Assembly (NCBI RefSeq): GCF_000828475.1
Contig: NZ_AP014648.1
Location: 2,801,400 to 2,865,399, forward strand
Direction: 5' to 3'
Length of the DNA: 64,000 nt
DNA from: Methyloceanibacter caenitepidi
GTDB lineage: Bacteria > Pseudomonadota > Alphaproteobacteria > Rhizobiales > Methyloligellaceae
A program made the position numbers and the translations under genes. This document shows, one piece after another, positions 44,998-52,098 of the stretch (positions within the stretch are counted from its first letter, which is position 1; each line of letters starts with the position of its first letter). The notes under the pieces are model-generated. The model did no database searches. It was given only the letters and a program-made list of their open reading frames with translations, and was not told where the DNA came from.

Positions 44998-45828
44998 ATG
45001 ATCAAGCCCGCCGTCCGCGTTCCCTGCTCGATCTGGCGCTCGGACTCCGCCTCGCAAACGATGACCGCCGGCAAGCGCGCGATCCCGGAAGAGACCGCGA
45101 TCGCCTTTACCTTCAATACGGCGTCGTACGCGGTGATGATGGCGACGCCCCAAGACCTCGAGGACTTTGCCGTCGGCTTTGCCCTCACCGAGGGCATAGT
45201 GGCGTCTTCGGATGCCATCGACACGGTCGAGATTGTCGAGGAGGACACCGGCATCGAGCTACGCGTCTGGTTGAAAGCCAAGGACGCGGCGGAGTTCTTG
45301 GGACGCCGCCGCAAGATCGCGGGTCCCACGGGCTGCGGTCTGTGTGGCGTCGAAAGCCTGAATGAAGCCATGCGCCCCCCGCCCGCAGTGGGCCAGGGAC
45401 AGGTTCTGACACCGGACGAGATCATGACGGCGGTCGCATCGCTCGCCGCCCATCAAGAGCTCAATCGGGAGACACGCGCGGTCCACGCCGCGGGCTTTTG
45501 GGAGCCTGCGCGTGGCCTCATCGCGGTGCGCGAGGACGTGGGTCGTCACAATGCCCTCGACAAACTGGCCGGCGCCTGCGTGCGGGGCGGCGGCAACGCG
45601 GCTCACGGCATCGTCGTGCTGACGAGCCGGGTCTCGATCGAGATGATCCAGAAATCGGCCATGATCGGCGCGCCCCTCGTCGTCGCCGTGTCGGCGCCCA
45701 CGGCGCTTGCCGTGCGCATGGCCGAGGCGTGCGGCATGACGTTGGCCGCAATCGCCCGCAAAGACGGGTTCGAAGTTTTCACCCATCCGCACCGGATCGC
45801 GGGCGCCTCGAAAAGCGACGTGGCCTAG
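44998..45828 (+). CDS. fdhD: Formate dehydrogenase accessory sulfurtransferase
   Basis: FdhD moves sulfur from a cysteine desulfurase to the molybdenum cofactor to activate formate dehydrogenase. The 276-residue protein shows EETAIAFTFNTASYAVMMATPQDLEDFAVGFALTEGI, the sulfur-carrying Cys pair in TGCGLCG (Cys113 and Cys116), REDVGRHNALDKLAGA and TSRVSIEMIQKSAMIGAP, all family signatures. No formate dehydrogenase genes are in the window. A 6-base hairpin (CCACCC/GGGTGG) lies about 80 bases upstream, of unknown meaning. The stop overlaps the apparent mobA remnant on the other strand. Confidence 0.95.
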   Translation: MIKPAVRVPCSIWRSDSASQTMTAGKRAIPEETAIAFTFNTASYAVMMATPQDLEDFAVGFALTEGIVASSDAIDTVEIVEEDTGIELRVWLKAKDAAEFLGRRRKIAGPTGCGLCGVESLNEAMRPPPAVGQGQVLTPDEIMTAVASLAAHQELNRETRAVHAAGFWEPARGLIAVREDVGRHNALDKLAGACVRGGGNAAHGIVVLTSRVSIEMIQKSAMIGAPLVVAVSAPTALAVRMAEACGMTLAAIARKDGFEVFTHPHRIAGASKSDVA

Positions 45829-46090
45829 CGCATCACGCCTGCCGATCCGGAAAGGCGTGCCGTCAGGTCCCGGGCGTGGTCGAGATCCTCTGGCATATTG
45901 ATATTTTAGAACGGATCAACCTCGGTCTCTGCCATCGAGGCAGGAGCGAAAGGAACGCCCGCGGCACCTTGCGCCCGCAAGAATTGGCTGCCCCTGCGCT
46001 CCCCGCGCGCTAAGGCGTCCGCCGCCTTGCGCCGGTCGGACTGGACGGAAGAAACATTCGGCAATAGACCCGCCGATTGTTGCCCCAGGC
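45825..46090 (-). pseudogene. Decayed 3' part of molybdenum cofactor guanylyltransferase (mobA-like)
   Basis: Read on the minus strand, one frame has a MobA-like C-terminal end: an ADALARGERR helix, VPFAPASMAETEVDPF, then a TAA stop (45904-45906 on the plus strand) followed in the same frame by NINMPEDLDHARDL and a final TAG at 45825-45827. Functional MobA proteins end with a DPFFNINTPEDL-type motif, so the stop sits where Phe is expected. The N-terminal nucleotide-binding GGxSxRMG part is absent; the SYLF gene and its leader occupy that side. mobA is often adjacent to fdhD in Rhizobiales, which supports the reading. I am moderately sure. Confidence 0.55.
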
Positions 46091-46154
46091 AGGGCGAAGC
46101 TCTGCCACAATGCGGCCCTATAGGGCGGACTGGGGGACCTTAAGGAGCTGCGTC

Positions 46155-46709
46155 ATGAAAGTTCTGACTACGAGTTTGTTTGCCGCCTTCCTCGCGCTTG
46201 CGCCGTCCTTGTCGGCGTCCTCGCCTGCAGAGGCGGCCTCGGCCCAGGAGATCGAGGACGACGTCAACGATACCCTGCATCGTTTTGTCGATCGGATCGG
46301 CGGGGCCAAGCCGCTCGCCAACAAGGCCGTGGGCATCTTGGTCTTCCCCTCGGTCGTCAAGGCCGGGTTCGGCGTGGGCGGCGAGTATGGCGAAGGCATG
46401 CTGATCGTCGATCAGAGACCGGCCGGCTACTACAATCTGGTCAGCGCCTCGTTCGGCTTTCAACTCGGCGTGCAAGAGCGATCGGTCATCATCATGTTCA
46501 TGACGCAAGATGCGCTCGATCAGTTCTACAGCCTTTCGGGGTTCAAGATCGGCGTGGATGCCTCGGTGGCGATCATCACGTTGGGCGCCGGCGGGTCGAT
46601 CGATACCGACAAGATCACCCAGCCCGTCATCGGCTTCGTGCTCGACCCGAAAGGCCTCATGTACAATCTGACGCTCGAAGGCTCGAAGATCACCAAGATC
46701 AACCGTTAA
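46155..46709 (+). CDS. SYLF-domain (YSC84-like) lipid-binding protein, exported
   Basis: The 184-residue protein has a signal peptide ending in AEAA (1-28) and a SYLF domain: HRFVDRIGGAKPLANKAVGILVFPSVVKAGFGVGGEYGEGMLIV, the conserved YYNLVSASFGFQLGVQERSVIIMFMT and VDASVAIITLGAGGSID. Bacterial SYLF proteins bind phospholipids or metals and are secreted or periplasmic. The ATG at 46155 has TAAGGAG 8 bases upstream. A 7-base-pair inverted repeat at 46769-46786 follows about 60 bases after the stop. It seems monocistronic. Confidence 0.88.
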   Translation: MKVLTTSLFAAFLALAPSLSASSPAEAASAQEIEDDVNDTLHRFVDRIGGAKPLANKAVGILVFPSVVKAGFGVGGEYGEGMLIVDQRPAGYYNLVSASFGFQLGVQERSVIIMFMTQDALDQFYSLSGFKIGVDASVAIITLGAGGSIDTDKITQPVIGFVLDPKGLMYNLTLEGSKITKINR

Positions 46710-46768
46710 ACGCGCGCGACGCGCTGGTACATTCTGGCGCACGCATGCAATTGTCTTGTCACAAGCGG

Positions 46769-46786
46769 ATCCTACACACGTAGGAT
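46769..46786. promoter_or_regulatory. Inverted repeat before the DUF2853 gene
   Basis: ATCCTAC and GTAGGAT (7-base-pair arms, 4-base loop) are flanked on both sides by copies of TGTCACAA, giving a symmetrical-looking block about 50 bases upstream of the DUF2853 start. It may be an operator or an SYLF 3' hairpin; there is no T-run. Confidence 0.35.
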
Positions 46787-46834
46787 GCTGTCACAACACG
46801 CTTGCAGACTTCAAAGACGTTACGGGAGGAATTA

Positions 46835-47158
46835 ATGGCTGACACAGATTGGAGCGAAGACGTCAAAAAATACGTGCCCGATGCCGACGACAACGCAATC
46901 GCCGGGATTGTTCGTCACTGCGGCATTGCGCTGCAAAGCCGGGACGCATCGCTCGTCTCCTTCACCGACAAATCCGAGCTCGAGCGTGTCCGCGAGAAGT
47001 TCCTGAAGAAAAAGCTCGGCCTCAGCATGTCGGATGCCGAGCTCGATGGCGCCATCGCGACGATCGGCGACAAGCTGAAGGATGTCCGCAACAAGAATCG
47101 GGTGACGGTCTACTACCTGCTGGCCGACCACTTCGGGAAGTTGTCCGACTTCGCCTAG
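46835..47158 (+). CDS. DUF2853 family protein
   Basis: The 107-residue soluble, helical protein matches the DUF2853 pattern: DWSEDVKKYVPDADDNAIAGIVRHCGIALQSRDASLVSF, KSELERVREKFLKKKLGL, and the ending VTVYYLLADHFGKL. No function is established. The ATG at 46835 has GGGAGGA 6 bases upstream; the frame is open 11 codons earlier but without a site. An intrinsic terminator follows within 100 bases, so it is probably a single-gene unit. Confidence 0.85.
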   Translation: MADTDWSEDVKKYVPDADDNAIAGIVRHCGIALQSRDASLVSFTDKSELERVREKFLKKKLGLSMSDAELDGAIATIGDKLKDVRNKNRVTVYYLLADHFGKLSDFA

Positions 47159-47215
47159 GACGTCGCCTGAGGCACCTGCCCTGACACCAGGGCTTTCCCA
47201 AACCAAGACATTCAC

Positions 47216-47253
47216 AAACGGCCGGAGCGCTCGGGGCTCTCCGGCCGTTTTGC
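47216..47253 (+). terminator. Intrinsic terminator after the DUF2853 gene
   Basis: AAACGGCCGGAG (47216-47227) and CTCCGGCCGTTT (47239-47250) form a perfect 12-base-pair stem with an 11-base loop, followed by TTTTG. It lies 57 bases after the DUF2853 stop. Confidence 0.9.
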
Positions 47254-47357
47254 GTATGTACTGTAAGGCACGCCCAAGAAGACGGTATGCCGCACTACGC
47301 CCCCTTGATGGATACGCATTACGTATCTACTGTGGCTATATCTTACGCATTACGTAT
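47253..47357 (+). promoter_or_regulatory. Repeated palindromic operator candidate upstream of the glutamine-synthetase-like gene
   Basis: The 14-base element TACGCATTACGTAT occurs twice, at 47313-47326 and 47344-47357, 31 bases apart (about three helical turns). The first copy lies within the perfect palindrome GATACG-CATTA-CGTATC (47311-47327). The related string CGTATnTACTGT occurs at 47253-47264 and again at 47322-47333. The block ends about 32 bases before the start codon. Phased inverted repeats in this position are typical of dimer-binding regulators; the Lrp/AsnC protein encoded after the gene is a candidate. Confidence 0.7.
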
Positions 47358-47389
47358 TCACGCGGCAACACACAGAACCAGGGGGCACC

Positions 47390-48874
47390 ATGCTCGGCAC
47401 CACGGACAGTCCAGGCGAGACCGATCAATACGGGCCGGGAGAGACTTCACCGACCCCGCCGTTCCATGAGCGGTTCGAGGATGCGCTCCCCTCGCCCGAG
47501 AAGATCGCGGCCGTGCGGGAGCGCCTGGAAACGGCAGGCGTCAAATACGTGATGTCGTGCTGGATCGACCTGTTCGGCATCCCGAAGACCAAGCCGGTCC
47601 CCATGAGCGATTTCGACTCGCTCTGCGCCGGCAAAGGCCCGCAATTCGCCGTCCACTCGATTTCATACGTCCCGGAGCTGACCCCTGCGGATCCCGACCA
47701 GATCATGGTTCCGGATCTCGATGCGGTTTACATCTGCCCCTGGGATTCGAGCACGGCCTTCATCTTCGCCGACCTCTACTGGGAGGGCGCGCCCTACAAC
47801 GTTTGCCCGCGACAGGCCCTGCGCCGCGCCGTCAAAGACGCGCGCGAAGCGGGTTATGTCGGGTTTGCCGGCGTCGAGCCCGAATTCATCGTGATGCGCT
47901 GGAACGAAGACGGCCAACCGGTCAAGGCGTTCGACGACGATCCCGCCGCCGGTCACGGCGTCCGGCCGCGCCGCCAGGCCTTCGGTTACGACGTGGAGTA
48001 TTCGTGCGACTCCATGCCGTTTCTGAAAGAGCTGATGGACATCCTCAACGGACTGGGCTGGCAGCTTCACGACGTGGTCGCCGAAGGCGCCTACTCGCAA
48101 TTCGAGCTGGACTTCCACTACACCCACCTTCTGGAGATGGCCGACCGGCTCGTGTTCTTGCGCATCCTCCTGAAGGAAGTGGCAAAGCAACACGGGCTGT
48201 TCGTGACGTTCATGCCGAAGCCCACCGTGGGCGACTGGCGGTCCGGAGCGCATATCAATTTTTCGCTGCGCAGCGTCACCGACCTCGACCGCAATCTCTT
48301 CAAAAGGCCCGATGGCGAATGGAGCGAGGCCTCGCGGCACGCGGTGGGCGGCCTCTTGGCGCACTCCGAGGCGCTGACCGCGATCGCGTGCTCGACGGTC
48401 AATTCCTACAACGGGTTGGTGCCGCGCGTCGGTGGCTTCGAAGGCGGCACCGTGACCTGGGCCCCGACCAACATCACCTATGGGCACAACAACCGGTCCG
48501 CCCAGTTCCGGCTGCCGCAAAGCCGCTACTGCATCGAGAACAGGGCCGCCGACATGTGCATGAATCCCTATCTGTCATTGGCGCTGACGCTGTCCGCGGC
48601 GGTCGAAGGCGTGACCCAGGCAATCGATCCGGGCGCACCGACCGACCAGGACCTCTACGCCATGACCCAGCAGGAGATCGACGCCGCCGGGATCCGCCGC
48701 CTTCCGAGAACACTCTTCGACGCGATTCAATGTCTCGCCAAGGACCCGCTTGCGGAGAAGGTGTTGGGGCCGACCATGCTGAACTCGTTCCTGGCCTATA
48801 AGACCGACGAATGGGAGCGCTATCACCAGGCCGTGACGGACTGGGAAGTGGCGGAGTATCTGCGGCTGTACTAG
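47390..48874 (+). CDS. Glutamine synthetase family protein (GlnT-like)
   Basis: The 494-residue protein has the GS fold: an N-terminal beta-grasp part (VKYVMSCWIDLFGIPKTKPVPMSDF), then the catalytic domain with FAGVEPEFIVMRW, GAYSQFELDFHYTHLLEMADR (metal Glu residues), FVTFMPKPTVGDWRSGAHINFS, NSYNGLVPR and QFRLPQSRYCIENRAADMCMNPYLSLA. It ends without the GlnA adenylylation tyrosine loop, so it is not classical GSI. Related enzymes include GlnT, gamma-glutamylpolyamine and gamma-glutamylmethylamide synthetases, and the amine accepted here is open. The ATG is at 47390. Repeated palindromes upstream and the convergent Lrp/AsnC gene suggest dedicated control. Confidence 0.88.
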   Translation: MLGTTDSPGETDQYGPGETSPTPPFHERFEDALPSPEKIAAVRERLETAGVKYVMSCWIDLFGIPKTKPVPMSDFDSLCAGKGPQFAVHSISYVPELTPADPDQIMVPDLDAVYICPWDSSTAFIFADLYWEGAPYNVCPRQALRRAVKDAREAGYVGFAGVEPEFIVMRWNEDGQPVKAFDDDPAAGHGVRPRRQAFGYDVEYSCDSMPFLKELMDILNGLGWQLHDVVAEGAYSQFELDFHYTHLLEMADRLVFLRILLKEVAKQHGLFVTFMPKPTVGDWRSGAHINFSLRSVTDLDRNLFKRPDGEWSEASRHAVGGLLAHSEALTAIACSTVNSYNGLVPRVGGFEGGTVTWAPTNITYGHNNRSAQFRLPQSRYCIENRAADMCMNPYLSLALTLSAAVEGVTQAIDPGAPTDQDLYAMTQQEIDAAGIRRLPRTLFDAIQCLAKDPLAEKVLGPTMLNSFLAYKTDEWERYHQAVTDWEVAEYLRLY

Positions 48875-48892
48875 AGGCCAGCCCCTTCGCGG

Positions 48893-49429
48893 TTACTCGG
48901 CGGCATCGCGGGTCGTCTGGCCGTCGGGCAAATCGCGCTTCAGCAGGAACTGGTTCTTGAACATCTTGATGCCGGTCATGATCTCGGCCGAGGCGATCCC
49001 GGTATCGCGGTAGCACATGCCATTCATGAAACCCGCCAGGCCATCCTCGTCGTCGAAGACGACCTCGACCAGAAGATCGTATCGGCCGCTGACCCACATG
49101 ACATAGACCACGCTCGGCGATGCGCCGAGACGAGCCGCCACGGCCTCGGGCGTATGCCCTGGCGCGACCTTGATGCCGAGCATGGCATCGGCGCGGTAGG
49201 AGATGGATGTCGGATCCACGATGGCGACGATTGCCAGATGGCCGGCCTCCTTCATCCAGGCGACCCGATTGCGCACCGTGCCCTCGGAGATATCCAGCAT
49301 CTCGGCGATAGTACGGAACGAGGTTCGCCCGTCCTCCTGGAGGATCGCCACGATACGACGGTTCAATTCGTCGTAAGGCGACGCGATGTTCTTGTCGGGA
49401 GTTGGCGTTGTGCGCGTCGGAAGCGACAT
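48893..49429 (-). CDS. Lrp/AsnC-family transcriptional regulator
   Basis: The 178-residue protein has an N-terminal helix-turn-helix (about 20-70: LNRRIVAILQEDGRTSFRTIAEMLDISEGTVRNRVAWMKEAG) and a C-terminal ligand-binding RAM domain (about 85-165: MLGIKVAPGHTPEAVAARLGA, VVYVMWVSGRYDLLVEVVFDD). These regulators form multimers, sense amino acids or amines and often control genes nearby. It is convergent with the glutamine-synthetase-like gene, 18 bases between stops. No strong ribosome binding site precedes the ATG at 49429. Confidence 0.92.
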   Translation of the reverse strand: MSLPTRTTPTPDKNIASPYDELNRRIVAILQEDGRTSFRTIAEMLDISEGTVRNRVAWMKEAGHLAIVAIVDPTSISYRADAMLGIKVAPGHTPEAVAARLGASPSVVYVMWVSGRYDLLVEVVFDDEDGLAGFMNGMCYRDTGIASAEIMTGIKMFKNQFLLKRDLPDGQTTRDAAE

Positions 49430-49548
49430 CGGCGATTATCGGACTTTCGAGCCTAAGCCGGACGGATCCGGACGAGAGCCCAGTCTAGCCGATTGCCGGC
49501 AACAATCCCAGGCGCGTTGGGATGGAGCGGGTGGCGTTAAGAAGGCCT

Positions 49549-49713
49549 CTAGCGGACGGGAGGCAGGTCGCGCTGCGGCTGAGACGCTGGCGCAGGAGCC
49601 TTTTCGGCCTCGAGCGGCCCCAGTTGGAAGGCCGACATCGGCACCTCGACCGCGCATCCCGCAACAGACAACGAGACGAGAGCAGCGGTGGCGAATAGGG
49701 CAATCTGTTTCAT
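49549..49713 (-). CDS. Very small predicted lipoprotein (54 residues)
   Basis: From the ATG at 49713 this short frame encodes a signal sequence (KQIALFATAALVSLS) with lipobox SVAGC at residues 16-20, so Cys20 would be lipidated. The 34-residue mature part begins AVEVPMS, then has a Pro-, Ala- and Gln-rich stretch and ends PPVR. Residue 2 after the Cys is Val, not Asp, so outer-membrane sorting is likely. No Shine-Dalgarno is obvious, which lowers confidence; the complete lipobox in frame after an ATG supports it. The function is unknown. Confidence 0.6.
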   Translation of the reverse strand: MKQIALFATAALVSLSVAGCAVEVPMSAFQLGPLEAEKAPAPASQPQRDLPPVR

Positions 49714-49860
49714 GATCGCAACGTACAAATTTGAGGTTTCGGAATGGCTTCCACTATAGGTAAGCGCGAATTGTCATAAAACCAGGGCAATAATCGGGTG
49801 AAAGCGGCGTCTCGGTTAGAAAAGTATGAACGGCGCCTCGACGCGATTGGCACTCTCGAG

Positions 49861-50427
49861 CTAGGGGCAGCCCCCGTGCTCCCCTAACACGCCGTCGACG
49901 GCTATGTTCCAAGCCCGGGGCACATCGGACAACGCCGGCGGGACCGGCCGCAGAACCGTGACCGCCGAACACTCTTCCAACTGGCTGCCGCCCTCGGCCA
50001 TGGCCGCGATCAGACGAGCGGAAAGAGCACCGATCCTAGGGCGCAACTCGGTAACAAGGTCCGATGCACCGGTAACGTGAGTGGCCCCCTGGTCCTGCCA
50101 TTTAGCGAAATAATAGCGCTGCACGGACTTGGCGGCCTCCATCTGAGACACGATGAATCGCCGCGCGGTCTCTTGATCGAGCCCGGCGGAGCGCGCCCGC
50201 GCCATCGTTGCTTTGAGGACGTTTTCCTCGCGAACCGGATCGTCGATCGGGAGTTTGCTGTTCCACTTGTAGGCGGCGACCTGTTCCATCAAGGCCAGCC
50301 GGTCGATCATGAGCCCGCGGAGCACCCGCACGTCATTTCCCGTCTCAGCGCGGCCGGGACTGGGCGGCAACGCCAAGACGACAACTAAGGCCAAAACCGC
50401 GTGGCGCAATTGATATGTCTCCGTCAT
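49861..50427 (-). CDS. Secreted chorismate mutase, AroQ-gamma type
   Basis: The 188-residue protein has a signal peptide (about 1-27, ending GRAE) and an all-helical chorismate mutase domain: LMIDRLALMEQVAAYKWNSKLPIDDPVREENVLKA, then GLDQETARRFIVSQMEAAKSVQRYYF. The Arg, Lys (in YKW), Arg-Glu and Gln positions of the AroQ active site are present, and the length fits the gamma class, which is exported and unregulated. It would convert chorismate to prephenate outside the cytosol, a reaction whose purpose there is not understood. It lies on its own and is divergent from the serine hydrolase gene. Confidence 0.85.
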   Translation of the reverse strand: MTETYQLRHAVLALVVVLALPPSPGRAETGNDVRVLRGLMIDRLALMEQVAAYKWNSKLPIDDPVREENVLKATMARARSAGLDQETARRFIVSQMEAAKSVQRYYFAKWQDQGATHVTGASDLVTELRPRIGALSARLIAAMAEGGSQLEECSAVTVLRPVPPALSDVPRAWNIAVDGVLGEHGGCP

Positions 50428-50523
50428 ATGTGCCGTGCCCCGAAGCGGCTATAAATACGCGCACAGAGCCTTGGACTACAGAACCTCAGACCGACACTAA
50501 CAGCACCGAAGGCCTCGAAGCAT

Positions 50524-51693
50524 ATGCCCACTTCCATGCAAGTCGCACCGTCCCGCTTTCGCAAAACCATTCTTGGCCTACTCGGCTGCATTCTCGCAGC
50601 CGGAAGCCTACCAGCCCCCGCGGCGGCCGATCCGCTCCTCGACGAGACGGTCGGCTTCACCGGCACGGTCCTGTTCCTGCAGACCAAGGTTCCCGGGCTG
50701 GTGATCGGCGCGGTCAGGAACGGTGAAATGTCCATACACGGCTTCGGCGAGCGCATGGACGGCGGCGAGGAACCCGACGGCGACACGGTGATGCGGATTG
50801 GATCGATCACCAAGGCCTTCACGGGCCAGGTTCTGGCCACGCTCGCAGCCGATGGAACGGTATCGCTGACGCAGCGGCTGGGGTCGCTCGCCCCCGATCT
50901 CGGCACCGGCAAAGATCCCAACACCGCGAAGATCAGGCTCATCGACATCGCGACCCAGTCCGCGGGCCTGCCCCGCGAAGTCCCGCACAAGCCGGGCCCG
51001 GCCGGCGATCCGTTCGCACCGATCACGCGCAAGGCCTTTGCCGGATGGCTCGCCGAGAATGATCTGCTGTATCCGCCCGGCACCGGCATCCTCTACTCGA
51101 ATTTTGCTTTCGACCTTCTGGCCATCGGCCTGTCGGAAGCTGCCAAGACGCCCTACCCGGAACTCCTCGCAAAACACATCACCGGCCCGCTCGGCATGAA
51201 AGACACCGTTTTCGAAGTGTCGGACGAACAGCGCAAACGGCTGATGGAGGGCCACGGGTTCGACGGCGAAGCGCTGCGTGACGTGCCGACAGGAGACGTC
51301 ATCGTCGGCTCCGGCGGCCTGTATTCCACGCCGAAAGACCTGTTGCGTTGGATGCAATGGCACCTGGACCGGTTCGGCGAAAAGGACGCGGAGATCAGGA
51401 TGCTCGATCACGCGGCCTATCTCGTCCGCGACAACCTCAATCCCGTGTCCGGCATGGACGAGTCAGGCCATATGGACGCCATGAGCCTAGGCTGGGTGGT
51501 GATGATGCCCGAGGGGGACCGACCGCTGATCCTGCAAAAGGCCGGCGGTCTGCAAGGCACGTTCTCATACATCGCCTTCGCGCCGACGAGGGGCGTCGCC
51601 GCCTTCGTCGCCATCAACAAATTCGATTTCGGCGCCGCTATGCTCATGGCTGAAGTGGTTAACGAGATGATCACCTCGCTCGCCCCACGCTGA
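50524..51693 (+). CDS. Serine hydrolase of the class C beta-lactamase / AmpH-like family
   Basis: The 389-residue protein has a signal peptide (about 1-35, ending AAA) and the penicillin-binding fold with SITK (Ser94, Lys97) and YSN (Tyr191). The third motif, normally KTG or H-x-G, appears as LQKAGGLQG near residue 340. AmpH-type DD-carboxypeptidase/endopeptidases and esterases share this layout, so periplasmic peptidoglycan hydrolysis is likely, and beta-lactam resistance should not be assumed. The ATG at 50524 may be replaced by the one at 50536. It is divergent from the chorismate mutase gene. Confidence 0.85.
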   Translation: MPTSMQVAPSRFRKTILGLLGCILAAGSLPAPAAADPLLDETVGFTGTVLFLQTKVPGLVIGAVRNGEMSIHGFGERMDGGEEPDGDTVMRIGSITKAFTGQVLATLAADGTVSLTQRLGSLAPDLGTGKDPNTAKIRLIDIATQSAGLPREVPHKPGPAGDPFAPITRKAFAGWLAENDLLYPPGTGILYSNFAFDLLAIGLSEAAKTPYPELLAKHITGPLGMKDTVFEVSDEQRKRLMEGHGFDGEALRDVPTGDVIVGSGGLYSTPKDLLRWMQWHLDRFGEKDAEIRMLDHAAYLVRDNLNPVSGMDESGHMDAMSLGWVVMMPEGDRPLILQKAGGLQGTFSYIAFAPTRGVAAFVAINKFDFGAAMLMAEVVNEMITSLAPR

Positions 51694-51788
51694 ACTCTTC
51701 CGTATGGCTCATTTAAGAGTAGCCAGACTCGCGCAATGAAACCTTAAGGGAATGGCTGTGTAATCGGAGCGCTTCAACTTGGAGATAC

Positions 51789-51965
51789 ATGGCGATGGGT
51801 TCGCAGTTCGCGACGTTCCTGAAGGACGCATCCGGTGCCACAGCCATCGAATATGGCATGCTCGCTGCCGGCATCGCCGTCGCGATCATGACATCCGTCT
51901 CTACGCTGGGCTGTTCGCTGGCCGACATTTTCAACTCGATTGATACAAGCCTGAAATCGATGTAA
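51789..51965 (+). CDS. Flp/Fap-type pilin
   Basis: The 58-residue protein carries the class III prepilin motif: a short leader ending in DASG, then ATAIEYGMLAAGIAVAIM, with Glu at +5 and Tyr at +6 of the mature form and a hydrophobic segment of about 20 residues. Flp pilins are processed by a TadV/CpaA peptidase and assembled by the Tad machine, none of which is in the window. The C-terminal half has a single Cys. The ATG has GGAG 5 bases before it. It is an orphan copy, possibly co-opted or expressed in trans with a distant tad locus. Confidence 0.88.
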   Translation: MAMGSQFATFLKDASGATAIEYGMLAAGIAVAIMTSVSTLGCSLADIFNSIDTSLKSM

Positions 51966-52098
51966 GCGCCCCGCGCCGGCATCTATGCTTATCCGGGCGC
52001 CTTGAATTCAAACCGGCACTTCCCACATTGCGTTTTGTAACAAACGCTACAATTTGCGCGCCGCTCGCCCGGGCGGCCTTATCCCCACGAGAGGTTCC

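Noticed and set aside
50524..51693. Beta-lactamase resistance gene
   Set aside because: The SxxK and YxN motifs also define AmpH-like peptidases and esterases, and the third motif is not the KTG of AmpC.
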